The notes under the pieces: generated by a model
Database searches by the model: none
Told to the model about the DNA's origin: nothing
Seen by the model: the letters and a program-made list of their open reading frames with translations, nothing else
Assembly: GCF_009674675.1 (NCBI RefSeq)
Contig: NZ_WKJC01000001.1
Coordinates: 434,001 to 498,000 of the forward strand
Direction: 5' to 3'
Source: Kangiella sp. HZ709
GTDB taxonomy: Bacteria; Pseudomonadota; Gammaproteobacteria; Enterobacterales; Kangiellaceae
Length of the DNA stretch: 64,000 nucleotides
Shown: positions 19,402 to 31,800 of the stretch, piece after piece
How positions within the stretch are numbered: position 1 is the stretch's first letter
Layout of the letters: each line of letters opens with the position of its first letter
Program-made: the position numbers and the translations under genes

Positions 19402-20359
19402 TAGCTTTACCCGCTCGAAGATAGGTTAAAGTTTTTTCCAATTCCTTAGGCAAAGGTGCTTCGACGGTGATCGGTTTAGCATCTACTTGGATTTTGAACT
19501 TTAAAGAATAAGCGTGTAAGAATAAGCGTTCTGACAACTTGTTAGACTTAAGCGATTGATTGATTTGGTCAACTCCGTATTTTGGATCGCCAACTAAACC
19601 ATGACCAACGTATTGTGCATGCACCCTGATTTGGTGAGTCCGTCCAGTAATCGGTTCCGCGGAAACCAAACTGAAATTATTAAACTTTTCAATCACCCGA
19701 AATGAAGTCAGTGAGGCTTTACCTTCCTCAGTAACACGAACCAAGCGTTCACCAGATTTGACTTGATTCTTTGCCAAAGGCGCATCCACTTGTTTCAATT
19801 TTTCAGACCATAAGCCATTAACTAGCGCCCAATAACGCTTAGTCATAGTCTTTTTCTGCAATTGTTGATGTAAATAACGTAAGGCGCTGCGTTTTTTAGC
19901 TATCAATAAACACCCTGAAGTATCCCTATCGAGCCTATGCACAAGCTCAAGGTAAGGCGCTTTAGGTCTAAGTGCGCGTAAAGCTTCAATCACGCCATAA
20001 CTCATGCCGCTACCGCCATGCACGGCCATACCATGCGGTTTATTTAGCACAATCACCCGCTCATCTTCATAGATAATAGCTTTTTCTAAGTTTTGAACTT
20101 TGTTTAAACCTGTGGGCACGTCCGTTTTAGATTCAGAGACTCTGACAGGAGGTATGCGCACAGAATCGCCTTCAACGATTTTGTACTCTGCTTTTACTCG
20201 GCCTTTGTTAATCCTAACTTCGCCTTTACGCAGCATTTTATAAATACGGCTCTTGGGGACGCCTTTGAGTTTTTTTACCAAGAAATTGTCAATTCGCTGT
20301 CCTGCTTCTTCAGGCTGCACTTCAACAAATTGGACTTTTGGATAGGAGATTTCGCTCAT
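19394..20359 (-). CDS. rluC: 23S rRNA pseudouridine(955/2504/2580) synthase RluC
   Basis: About 321 residues. An N-terminal S4 RNA-binding domain (GQRIDNFLVKKLKGVPKSRIYKMLRKGEVRINKGRVKAEYKI) precedes the RluA-family catalytic domain with LVHRLDRDTSGCLLIAKK (catalytic Asp in RLDRDTSG) and GRTHQIRVHAQYVGHGLVGDPKYG. The combination matches RluC. I start at ATG 20359 (MSEISYPKV); a GTG at 20368 is in frame but lacks support. No Shine-Dalgarno is visible before 20359, and a TATAGT -10-like box is only about eight bases upstream, so the mRNA may be nearly leaderless. Divergent from rne. Confidence 0.93.
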   Translation of the reverse strand: MSEISYPKVQFVEVQPEEAGQRIDNFLVKKLKGVPKSRIYKMLRKGEVRINKGRVKAEYKIVEGDSVRIPPVRVSESKTDVPTGLNKVQNLEKAIIYEDERVIVLNKPHGMAVHGGSGMSYGVIEALRALRPKAPYLELVHRLDRDTSGCLLIAKKRSALRYLHQQLQKKTMTKRYWALVNGLWSEKLKQVDAPLAKNQVKSGERLVRVTEEGKASLTSFRVIEKFNNFSLVSAEPITGRTHQIRVHAQYVGHGLVGDPKYGVDQINQSLKSNKLSERLFLHAYSLKFKIQVDAKPITVEAPLPKELEKTLTYLRAGKAIG

Positions 20360-20463
20360 GCAGCGCACTATACCGGAATTTAAGCTAGCTGAGCACCCCT
20401 TCCTTGGAAAATAGATGTTGTAAGGCTCAAAATAAAATCAATAAGTTATATTCGTGATAAAGA

Positions 20464-20492
20464 TTGCTACCCATGCTATGACTGGCTATAAT
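20464..20492 (+). promoter_or_regulatory. Probable sigma70 promoter of rne
   Basis: TTGCTA (20464-20469) and a perfect TATAAT (20487-20492) are 17 bp apart on the plus strand. This is the best promoter-like pair in the rluC-rne gap and would start transcription near 20499. Confidence 0.7.
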
Positions 20493-20498
20493 GCACTC

Positions 20499-20973
20499 CG
20501 TGAGCAAATGCTCCAATGAAAGGCTTGATGAGCAACTTTCACTCTATATCAACCTAAAAAGAGTGATATACAAGAAAGCTCTGCGACATAGATACCAAGC
20601 GAAAAATTTACGTTATATCCGAATGCGGAAATAGCAGGAATATAAAAGTAGCGCTATCGGCAGTATAGAAAAGAACTGTTTGAATTGAATTAATAGCGCG
20701 GTTAGATTGGCTTCTTTTATGCAGGTTTGAATAAAGAAATAGACCTTAAGACATAGAATAGCCCATCATTAAAAAGTGAAAATCAACATGAAGTATCGAC
20801 TTTAACTATATGATATTTCTAAAAATACGGTCATTTACATGACTCAAGGAAGACAATAGAGAGTAAGCTCTACAGTTTCGTATGATGAGAAACTGGCTTT
20901 TCTGTTTTCTGGTTTTTACCTCAAAATTCTCCTGCCTACTGTCGCATTCTATTTTAAAAATAGAGAGACAATC
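20499..20973 (+). promoter_or_regulatory. Long untranslated leader of rne
   Basis: About 475 nt from the inferred start to the rne ATG with no credible ORF. In E. coli, rne has a 361-nt leader whose stem-loops recruit RNase E for autoregulation; this one has a similar position and length. Complementary segments are visible, for example ATATCA with TGATAT and CACTCT with AGAGTG between 20540 and 20580, which could form alternative hairpins. A run rich in pyrimidines lies before the ribosome site AGAGAGA at 20961. Autoregulation here is inferred. Confidence 0.6.
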
Positions 20974-23625
20974 ATGAAAAGAATGTTAATTAACGCAACT
21001 CATCATAACGAAGAGATGCGTGTTGCTTTAGTCGATGGCCAAAGGCTATTCGATTTAGATATCGAACTTGCAGGTCGCGAACAGAAGAAAGGTAATATCT
21101 ACAAAGGCAAAGTCACCCGAATTGAACCCAGCCTTGAAGCAGCCTTTGTCGATTATGGCGCTGAAAGACACGGCTTCTTGCCATTAAAAGAAGTCGCCCG
21201 AGAATATATGCACAACCCTCCTTCACGCGGCCGCCCTACTATTAAGGATGCGCTAAAAGAAGGTCAGGAAATTATCGTCCAGATCGATAAGGAAGAACGT
21301 GGTAATAAAGGTGCAGCCCTAACCACATCGATAAGCCTTGCAGGGTCCTATATGGTATTGATGCCTAATAACTCTCGCGCAGGTGGTATTTCTCGTCGAA
21401 TCGAAGGTGAAGAGCGTCAAGAACTAAAATCAGTCATGAGTCAAATTAATGTCCCTAAAGGCATGGGGTGCATTATCCGTACTGCAGGTGTGGGTAAAGA
21501 CTTCGACGAGATCAATGGTGACTTTTCTTACCTACTAAACTTCTGGAATAGAATTAAAGAAGAAGCAGACAAACGCCCTGCTCCATTTTTTATCTATCAA
21601 GAATCAAACGTTATCAATCGCGCTATCCGTGATTACTTACGCCCTGATATCGGCGAAATCTTAGTCGATAGAAAAGAAATTTTTGAATTAGCAAAATCTG
21701 AATTAGCAAAACAACGCCCAGACTTTGTACGCAAGATAAAGTTATATCAAGATGAAATCCCTTTATTTAATCGCTACCAAGTAGAAAGCCAAATCGAAAG
21801 CGCCTTCCAACGAGAAGTACGCTTACCTTCTGGCGGTTCAGTAGTTTTTGACCAAACTGAAGCCTTATTATCGATTGATATTAACTCTGCTCGCGCTACT
21901 AAAGGTAGTGATATTGAAGAGACCGCATTACACACCAACAAAGAAGCCGCTGAAGAAATTGCTCGTCAATTGAGATTGCGTGATATTGGTGGCCTTATTG
22001 TGATCGACTTTATTGATATGGGACCTCCTCGTAATCAAAGAGAAGTTGAAAACGTATTAAGAGACTCTGTGAAACGTGATCGTGCTCGAATTCAAATTGG
22101 TCGTATTTCAAAATTCGGTCTATTAGAAATGTCACGTCAGCGCTTACGTCCTTCTTTAGAAGAATCAAGTCAACACGTTTGTCCGCGCTGTACAGGGCAT
22201 GGCGTAATTCGTGGTACTGATTCTTTAGGCTTATCAATTCTTCGTTTAGTTGGCGATGAAGCCATGAAAGAGTCTACAGCTGAAGTGCATGTAATTGCGC
22301 CGGTAGAATTGGCAACTTTCTTGTTAAATGAAAAACGTCGTAAGATTGAGCAAATCGAAAAACAGCAAAAAGTTCGTATCATTGTTGTGCCAAATCCGCA
22401 TATGGACACGCCGCATTATGAAGTTTTGCGCGTTAAAGCCGATGAGACTCATCAAGGCTCTAGCTATGACATGGTAGATGCCCCCAGCCAAGTTGAATAT
22501 GTTCGTTCTACTAACCCAGATCTTGCCGCTAATATTGAAAAAGCTGCAATTCAATCAGTACCAGAACCAGCTGAACAAGTAGCGCCGAAGAAAGTAAAAA
22601 ATAAAAGACCTGTTAAAAAGAAACCTGTTAAAGCGCAGAAGAAAGACGGCTTCTTCAAGCGATTATGGGACAAATTAACGGGTAATGACAAAAAGAAAAA
22701 AAGTCGTCAAAACAACCGCAACCGTGGTAGAAACAACCGTAACAATCGTCACCAAGGTAAAAACCGTAATCGTAATTACAATAAAAACCGCCATGACAAT
22801 AAGCAACACGGTCAGAAAAATAGTCAACAAAACAAACAGCAGTCACAGAAACAATCGAAAGCAGCTGACAATAAGCAGCACAACTTTGTAGATAATAAAA
22901 AGCAGCAAAGTAAGCAACATGCCAACAAAGGGCAAAAGCCACACAACAAGCAAACAGCTAAGAATACTCAAGCTGCAAAGCCAAAGCACCCGCCTCGTCC
23001 AGAACGTAAGACTCGTGCAGAAAGAATGGCTACTGTTGACGGTGGTGTTGCAGAGGCAAACAAGCAAGCTGCAGCTCAGGTCGCAACAAATCAAGCTACG
23101 CAACAGGCGCCACAACCGAAACCGCCTGTTAAAGCTGCAACTAAGGCTCGTAAGCCAAAAGCATCTCCAGAAGAGTTAATGGTTTATAAGGCACAGAAGT
23201 CACTTGAACAGTCAGTTAAGGCCGTTATTGGTGGCGCTGATAAAGTTGCTTCGAATGATCTTAATCCGAATGCAGCTAAACCCAACGGTGTTAGTGCTGA
23301 GTTAACAAACGCTCAACCAGTTAAAGATGTTCAAACAGCTAAAGCCGATGTAAAAGAAACTGCCGTAACTGCTATGAATGAAGCAAAAACTGAACAGCCA
23401 GTGGTAGAAACTCAAGTTACTGCTATCAGAAAACCAAAAGTAGCCAAACTAATAGAGCTTTCTGCATCAGCACCTGCAGCAAGAGCCATCACATCTGATC
23501 CAATTCCAGCATTAACTGAGATGACTAGAATTGAATTCGCCGATGGAGAAATTATTACGCAGAACATTCTTGATGCATCAGTTAGCCATAGCTCAAGCCA
23601 AGCAGCTAAGACTAATATTGATTAA
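20974..23625 (+). CDS. rne: Ribonuclease E
   Basis: An 883-residue endonuclease and degradosome scaffold. The catalytic half (about 1-510) has the S1 domain ([23 protein letters not shown]), magnesium-binding D302 ([12 protein letters not shown]) and D345 ([11 protein letters not shown]), and the Zn-link Cys pair C403/C406 in CPRCTGHG. The C-terminal 370 residues are disordered and low-complexity: a Lys-rich stretch, an Arg/Asn-rich block at about 570-615 like the RNA-binding AR2 region, a Gln/Lys/Asn-rich run, then Ala/Pro-rich linker. The last 50 residues ([20 protein letters not shown]...) are less repetitive and may be a partner-binding microdomain. AGAGAGA precedes the ATG. Total length suits RNase E, not RNase G. 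Confidence 0.97.
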   Translation: MKRMLINATHHNEEMRVALVDGQRLFDLDIELAGREQKKGNIYKGKVTRIEPSLEAAFVDYGAERHGFLPLKEVAREYMHNPPSRGRPTIKDALKEGQEIIVQIDKEERGNKGAALTTSISLAGSYMVLMPNNSRAGGISRRIEGEERQELKSVMSQINVPKGMGCIIRTAGVGKDFDEINGDFSYLLNFWNRIKEEADKRPAPFFIYQESNVINRAIRDYLRPDIGEILVDRKEIFELAKSELAKQRPDFVRKIKLYQDEIPLFNRYQVESQIESAFQREVRLPSGGSVVFDQTEALLSIDINSARATKGSDIEETALHTNKEAAEEIARQLRLRDIGGLIVIDFIDMGPPRNQREVENVLRDSVKRDRARIQIGRISKFGLLEMSRQRLRPSLEESSQHVCPRCTGHGVIRGTDSLGLSILRLVGDEAMKESTAEVHVIAPVELATFLLNEKRRKIEQIEKQQKVRIIVVPNPHMDTPHYEVLRVKADETHQGSSYDMVDAPSQVEYVRSTNPDLAANIEKAAIQSVPEPAEQVAPKKVKNKRPVKKKPVKAQKKDGFFKRLWDKLTGNDKKKKSRQNNRNRGRNNRNNRHQGKNRNRNYNKNRHDNKQHGQKNSQQNKQQSQKQSKAADNKQHNFVDNKKQQSKQHANKGQKPHNKQTAKNTQAAKPKHPPRPERKTRAERMATVDGGVAEANKQAAAQVATNQATQQAPQPKPPVKAATKARKPKASPEELMVYKAQKSLEQSVKAVIGGADKVASNDLNPNAAKPNGVSAELTNAQPVKDVQTAKADVKETAVTAMNEAKTEQPVVETQVTAIRKPKVAKLIELSASAPAARAITSDPIPALTEMTRIEFADGEIITQNILDASVSHSSSQAAKTNID

Positions 23626-23652
23626 GAATAGTTAAGCATAACAAAACCCTAT

Positions 23653-23681
23653 AAGCCCTCTTAACTGAGGGCTTTTTTTTT
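23653..23681 (+). terminator. Terminator of rne
   Basis: Stem AAGCCCTC / GAGGGCTT (23653-23660 with 23667-23674), six-base loop, followed by an uninterrupted run of T. Begins 28 bp after the rne stop. Confidence 0.92.
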
Positions 23682-23788
23682 GCGTGATTTTTTTATGAGT
23701 GCTTATTTATTGAGGATTCTTATAAAGGAGCTGCTAAAACCAATCGCGAAGGTTATAGGGTTTTAGTAAGACTCTAGATTTAGAAATA

Positions 23789-26738
<2,950 letters not shown>

Positions 26739-26751
26739 TTCAATGCCCTAG

Positions 26752-29700
26752 TTACGAAGCAGCTAATGCTGCAGCCTCTTCTACATCAACTGAGACCACG
26801 CGTGACACACCTGGTTCACTCATGGTTACACCTAATAGCGTATGCGCCATTTCCATTGCAATTTTGTTGTGAGTAATCGCTATAAATTGTACCTGATCGC
26901 TCATCTCTTTCACCAGATTAGCATAGCGACCAACATTCGCATCATCTAGCGGCGCATCAACTTCATCCAACATACAAAATGGTGCTGGATTCAACCGGAA
27001 AATCGAAAATACTAACGAGATAGCAGTAAGCGCTTTTTCACCGCCTGATAATAAGTGAATAGTAGAATTACGCTTACCAGGAGGACGAGCCATAATCGAA
27101 ACCCCCGTATCAAGTAAATTTTCGCCTGTTAGTTCTAAATAGGCATGGCCACCACCAAAGACTTTGGGGAATAACTCTTGAACGCCACTATTAACCTTAT
27201 CAAAAGTTTCTTTGAAACGAGTACGAGTTTCATGATCAATTTTTCGTATAGCCGCTTCTAACGTCTCTAACGCATCGGTTAAGTCATCATTCTGTGCATC
27301 TAAGTAGACTTTACGCTCTTCCTGGGCTTTATGTTCTTCAATTGCCGCTAAATTAATAGCGCCCAGTCTTTGTATTTTTCCTGTAATGGTTTCGATTTCG
27401 CTTAGCCATTGATCCTCGTTAGCACCCTCGTCTAATTCTTTTATTAAATCCCTTGGGTCGAGCTTCGCTTCTAACAACACTTCTGATTGAGTATTTTGCT
27501 TAGTGGTAGCTTCTTGCCAATCCATACGCAACTTTTCTAAGCGAGAGCGAACACCTTGCGCTTGCTGCTCGGCTTCATGTCTTTGACGCTCAATTTTACG
27601 CATCGATTCATCTATTTCAGACAGTTTATTACGAGCCTGACGTAACTCTTCTTCGACCGTTAAACGTTTTTCTAAAGCAGCTTCTAATTCGATCTTATGT
27701 TCTTCCGTAGGATCTTGATCTAAGTTCAAACGATTATCCAGCTCTACTTTTCTAGCAGTTAAGTCGCCAATTTGGCTATTAACTCGCTCAAAACCCGAGC
27801 GAGTAGAGTTCACTTCAGCTTGTAATGAACTCACTCTAAGCGCTAACTGATGCTCTTGCTCTTTAGTTTCACGAGCGGTTAAACGTTTATTTTCCAATTC
27901 CTGACGCTTAGATTCTCGCTCAGCAGTTAAATACTCCCGCTTATCCGTATCAGTAGCCATGGCATCAACCATCTGCTCAATTAGATTACGGCTTTTTGCT
28001 AATGCTTGTTCATCTTCTTGAATTTGCAGTGCTATATCTTTCCGCTCTTTTTGCAAACGCTCCATACGAGTTTTTGTTTGCTCTAATTTTGCTTGTTGAG
28101 AGCCTACTTTAGTTCGTAAATCCGTATAAGTTCTATTGGCTTCGGTCAACTGAGCTTGCTTGGTCTGCCACTGGCTCTCTTGTTGTTTTAACTGTTCCGC
28201 TAGCGATTCTTTTTGTGCTTCAAGCTCGTCAAACAAAGCCTGCTTTTGTTCTAATTCGCTATTAATTTCTGCTAACTGGGCTTCTCTTTCGATAACACCA
28301 CTTTGATTTTCTTCTTGGCGTGAGACTCTTAACCAATTAGCACCCATCCATAAACCATCAGCGGTAATAACCGATTCATCACCCTGCAAGCTTTGGCGTA
28401 AACTTAACGCCACAGACAGATCATTCGCTAACTTAACTTTATTCAAACGAGAAGCCAGTGAATCTGCGCCTTGTACTTTACTTAACAAGGTATCTGCCGC
28501 TGGACTGATTGCTTGATTAACCGCTTCAACCAGCAACACTTTACCGCTTACTAAATCTGACAAAGAGTTCGCGTAATTGCTCAAATCATCAGCAACTACC
28601 GCTTCTAAATGGTCACCTAGAACCGTTTCAACAGCTTTCTCCCAACCAGAATCTACTTTGATTTGCTGAGCTAACCTTTTGTTCTTAAATATCTTTTCTT
28701 TTTCCAGCCATTGGATTGCAGACTCATTATCATTGCCAAGCGCTGCGCTTTGTAATGCCTCTAGTGAAATCTTTCGCGAATCCAAAGAGCGAATTTCACT
28801 GCGACTTTGCTCAAGAGATTGATTATGTTCTCGTTGCTTTTGACGGATCTGATTGATTTGCTCAACCGCCAAGCCCACTTCTTCGTCTAACCGTTCAGTT
28901 TTCTCTTCAACCAAGCCTAACTCTTCCGCCATTTTAAGCATTTCGGCTTCTATCGGTTCAGATTGGTGGCTTTCTATTTCTGAGGATACTTGCTCTAAGC
29001 GTTTGCCATAGCGGGTAAGATGCGACTCAAGATGCTGAATTCTAGTTTTCTCAACTTCTGTTTTTTGAGCATTGGCGGAAGCTTGTTGATTAAACGCATC
29101 CCACTCTTGTTGCCATAAGCGCATACCTTCTTCAAAATCTAGCAATTGTTGCTGCTTCTCTTCCACTAAACCTTGTTTTAGCTCTAAATCAGGTTCTGAT
29201 TGCAACAGCTCTGTCATCAACTCTTCAAGCTTAGACTCGTCAAACTTTAATTGATCTCTTAAACGATCCAATGAAGCCTGAACCTGAGTCTTATCTTCAA
29301 GTAATTGCTGTTTCTGTTGTTTAGTATGTTCGATAGCTTGCTCAAGGCGTGCGATATCCGCACCAATACCATAAAAGCGACCTTGAACCTCTGAGTGGAC
29401 ATCCGTTAATTCCGTATGCAAATCCCTCGATTTTTCAATTTCTGCATCCGCTTTACGCTGATCAGCAACTCTAGCCTCAACTTCAGTTTCCATCTTTTGG
29501 ATAGCGTCATCTAGGCTTTCGATGGTTTGATTGAACACCTGCCAGCGAATAGCAGCAAGCTCAGCACGCAATTGGCGCTCAGTTGCTTTATATTCTTTAT
29601 AGCGTTCAGCAGAAGTCGCCTGACGCTTAAGATGAGCTAGTTGTTTACCTAATTCATCTCGTAAATCACTTAAACGATCGAGATTCTCTCGAGTGTGCTT

Positions 29701-30252
29701 AATGCGATTTTCCGTTTCACGGCGGCGCTCTTTGTATTTGGAAATGCCCGCAGCTTCTTCCAAGAACACCCGTAGCTCGTGAGGCTTGGACTCAATTAAG
29801 CGGGAAATCATACCTTGTTCAATAATGGCGTAGCTTCTTGGGCCTAGGCCGGTGCCAAGAAAGATGTCAGTGATGTCTTTACGACGGCAACGTGTACCGT
29901 TTAAGAAATATGCTGACTGTGCTTCTCTGTTAACTTGTCTTCTAACAGCGATTTCATTGTAATTAGCAAACTCACCTTGAATGGTGCCATCGGAATTATC
30001 GAACACTAACTCAATACTGGCTTGACCTATCGGCTTTCTACCGGTTGAACCATTGAATATGACATCGGTCATGGCATCGCCACGAAGATTCTTGGCAGAA
30101 GACTCACCCATGACCCACCGAACGGCATCGATCAAGTTGGATTTTCCGCAACCGTTTGGACCTACTATCGAAGTTAAATTACTGGGCAATGAAACCGTAG
30201 TTGGATCTACGAAAGACTTGAATCCTGCTAATTTTATTTGTTTTAATCGCAT
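26752..30252 (-). CDS. smc: Chromosome segregation protein SMC
   Basis: A 1166-residue SMC ATPase that organises and segregates the chromosome. Walker A GPNGCGKS is at residues 32-39; two long coiled-coil arms (about 170-500 and 660-1000) flank a hinge around 510-640 (GWEKAVETVLGDHLEAVVADDL); the C-terminal head has the signature LLSGGEKALTAI and Walker B FCMLDEVDAPLDDANVGRYANLV. Gammaproteobacteria of the enteric branch use MukB instead, so SMC suggests a non-enteric lineage. The partner genes scpA and scpB are not in this window. First gene of the smc-zipA-ligA unit; divergent from cysZ. Confidence 0.98.
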   Translation of the reverse strand: MRLKQIKLAGFKSFVDPTTVSLPSNLTSIVGPNGCGKSNLIDAVRWVMGESSAKNLRGDAMTDVIFNGSTGRKPIGQASIELVFDNSDGTIQGEFANYNEIAVRRQVNREAQSAYFLNGTRCRRKDITDIFLGTGLGPRSYAIIEQGMISRLIESKPHELRVFLEEAAGISKYKERRRETENRIKHTRENLDRLSDLRDELGKQLAHLKRQATSAERYKEYKATERQLRAELAAIRWQVFNQTIESLDDAIQKMETEVEARVADQRKADAEIEKSRDLHTELTDVHSEVQGRFYGIGADIARLEQAIEHTKQQKQQLLEDKTQVQASLDRLRDQLKFDESKLEELMTELLQSEPDLELKQGLVEEKQQQLLDFEEGMRLWQQEWDAFNQQASANAQKTEVEKTRIQHLESHLTRYGKRLEQVSSEIESHQSEPIEAEMLKMAEELGLVEEKTERLDEEVGLAVEQINQIRQKQREHNQSLEQSRSEIRSLDSRKISLEALQSAALGNDNESAIQWLEKEKIFKNKRLAQQIKVDSGWEKAVETVLGDHLEAVVADDLSNYANSLSDLVSGKVLLVEAVNQAISPAADTLLSKVQGADSLASRLNKVKLANDLSVALSLRQSLQGDESVITADGLWMGANWLRVSRQEENQSGVIEREAQLAEINSELEQKQALFDELEAQKESLAEQLKQQESQWQTKQAQLTEANRTYTDLRTKVGSQQAKLEQTKTRMERLQKERKDIALQIQEDEQALAKSRNLIEQMVDAMATDTDKREYLTAERESKRQELENKRLTARETKEQEHQLALRVSSLQAEVNSTRSGFERVNSQIGDLTARKVELDNRLNLDQDPTEEHKIELEAALEKRLTVEEELRQARNKLSEIDESMRKIERQRHEAEQQAQGVRSRLEKLRMDWQEATTKQNTQSEVLLEAKLDPRDLIKELDEGANEDQWLSEIETITGKIQRLGAINLAAIEEHKAQEERKVYLDAQNDDLTDALETLEAAIRKIDHETRTRFKETFDKVNSGVQELFPKVFGGGHAYLELTGENLLDTGVSIMARPPGKRNSTIHLLSGGEKALTAISLVFSIFRLNPAPFCMLDEVDAPLDDANVGRYANLVKEMSDQVQFIAITHNKIAMEMAHTLLGVTMSEPGVSRVVSVDVEEAAALAAS

Positions 30253-30420
30253 TTAATTATCGTATAAAAATCAACCAGTTATACTGGCCTATTATTGTCA
30301 TTTTCACAAGCTCAACTTCCCTGAAAATCATTCTGTTACAAAATCAAGCTTTCTTGTTGTTAACTTTTAAGTTTAAATGATTTTAAGCAAATTAACAGCC
30401 CAAAGAATAAAAAAATCCCA

Positions 30421-31182
30421 ATGGCGCAAAATAGTTTCCAAGGAGCCCATTACCTAGGTCAAGGTTTTAAAATGCTCACCCAGAAAGGCATAAAACGTTA
30501 TGTTTTTATCCCTTTAAGTATCAATCTTGTTTTACTTTCTATTGCTTTGATTTATGTAACTAGTCAAGTAAGTGATTGGACATTAAGTATCAATAATTGG
30601 CTGGCCAGCTTAGGCGCTTTCGAATGGATAATGGCTTTGGTTTCTTGGTTAATTTGGCCACTGGTGATTATTGCTATTGTTTTATTCGTATTTTTCTTCT
30701 TTTCCATGATTGCTAACTGGATAGCTGCACCGTTTAATGGGTTATTAGCCGAAGCTGTTGAAAATAAACTCCGCGGAAAGCCATCCATTCCAGAACAAAG
30801 CTTTAAAGAGATCATGCAAGATGTGCCAAGACTGCTAGGTCGCGAGTGGACCAAGCTAAAGTATTATCTCCCTAGAGCCTTGGCTTGCTTACTAATTTTA
30901 TTTATTCCTGTCTTAGGCGCTCTACTTTTTCCAATCCTCTGGTTCGTTTTTAGTGCTTGGATGATGTCGGTACAATATATCGACTACCCGATGGATAACC
31001 ATAAAGTCCCTTTTGATGAAATGTTAGCAAAGCTTAGAAATTCGCGAACTGGGACGTTAGGCTTTGGTTCAATGGTAATGCTATTGACCATGTTACCACT
31101 AGTGAATTTATTAGTTATGCCTGCCGCCGTCTGCGGAGCAACCAAACTATGGTTTGAAAACCATCAGAAATCACCCGAATAG
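30421..31182 (+). CDS. cysZ: Sulfate transporter CysZ (EI24 family)
   Basis: A 253-residue inner-membrane protein, the same length as E. coli CysZ, which takes up sulfate for cysteine synthesis. It begins NSFQGAHYLGQGFKMLTQKGIKRYVFIPL, a CysZ hallmark, and has about four long hydrophobic segments; FNGLLAEAVENKLRGK and SAWMMSVQYIDYPMDNHKVPF are conserved cytoplasmic parts. In E. coli cysZ is also divergent from zipA; here smc intervenes. ATG 30421 follows CAAAAAAATCCCA with no clear Shine-Dalgarno. Its stop is separated by one base from the convergent lipoprotein gene. Confidence 0.93.
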   Translation: MAQNSFQGAHYLGQGFKMLTQKGIKRYVFIPLSINLVLLSIALIYVTSQVSDWTLSINNWLASLGAFEWIMALVSWLIWPLVIIAIVLFVFFFFSMIANWIAAPFNGLLAEAVENKLRGKPSIPEQSFKEIMQDVPRLLGREWTKLKYYLPRALACLLILFIPVLGALLFPILWFVFSAWMMSVQYIDYPMDNHKVPFDEMLAKLRNSRTGTLGFGSMVMLLTMLPLVNLLVMPAAVCGATKLWFENHQKSPE

Positions 31183-31183
31183 T

Positions 31184-31735
31184 TCAATGTGCTAATTCAG
31201 CAGTGACATCATTATAATGTTTTTTCCATTCATAAGAATCTGTTAAGACTGGTGAATAGTGAAGCTCTCCAGAGTTTCGCCAAGCATCAAGCACTATCCC
31301 ATCTTCTAAGTCTAATTCTGATGGAGTCACAATAACTGCGCTATGCTCCATTCTAAAATTAGCCTCTCTATTAGCAACGCCCCAGTAAAACTTTAAACTT
31401 GTCAGCTTTAAAACGCTTAATTTTCTTATTAAATCTTCCGTCCAATGGATACAGAGCCCTCTCTCACGCATGCCTGAGTTAACCAAAATATTATGCAAAA
31501 TTGGACTTTCGACTAATTTATATTCTTGGCTGAGTTTTAGTGGGTAGTAAACAGAAATCTTAGCTACTTTCAACGCTTCCTGTGGCAATACATTAGGTCC
31601 CAACTGACTAATAGACTCTGTTAACTGCCTAACTTTTGATTGTAATTGGGACGACGGGATTTGGTGATTAACTGTCGCGCAACCAGTCAGTAATAAAAAA
31701 GAAATCGATGAAAGAAACTGGAGTATAGGCTTCAT
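31184..31735 (-). CDS. Unrecognised lipoprotein with possible Cys-His-Asp triad
   Basis: A 183-residue protein with a type II signal peptide ending LLLTGC (Cys19), so it should be lipidated and face the periplasm. After about 65 variable residues comes RERGLCIHWTEDL (Cys95), a tract FYWGVANREANFRMEHSAVIV (His131) and EDGIVLDAWRNSGELHYSPV (Asp150). The spacing and the invariant-looking contexts recall papain-like or NlpC/P60-type Cys-His-Asp enzymes, but this is inference; I cannot assign a named family. It is convergent with cysZ (one-base gap) and lies downstream-adjacent to hrpA's stop on the same strand. Confidence 0.7.
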   Translation of the reverse strand: MKPILQFLSSISFLLLTGCATVNHQIPSSQLQSKVRQLTESISQLGPNVLPQEALKVAKISVYYPLKLSQEYKLVESPILHNILVNSGMRERGLCIHWTEDLIRKLSVLKLTSLKFYWGVANREANFRMEHSAVIVTPSELDLEDGIVLDAWRNSGELHYSPVLTDSYEWKKHYNDVTAELAH

Positions 31736-31800
31736 GCTAGCTGGCTATTAAGGTTTAACTGAGTGATTGACTATAAAAGAGTATACTCCTAATTATAAGC

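Noticed and set aside
20380-20973. Possible small gene in the rluC-rne gap
   Set aside because: No frame of useful length with a ribosome site; best explained as rne promoter plus leader.
22655-22942. Antisense frame in rne rich in Cys, Tyr and Phe
   Set aside because: It is the mirror of the Asn/Lys/Arg/Gln-rich tail of RNase E; the odd composition is explained by that.
22919-23179. Second-frame ORF on the plus strand inside rne
   Set aside because: Low-complexity Gln/Leu/Arg product from frame shift of the repetitive tail; no ribosome site.
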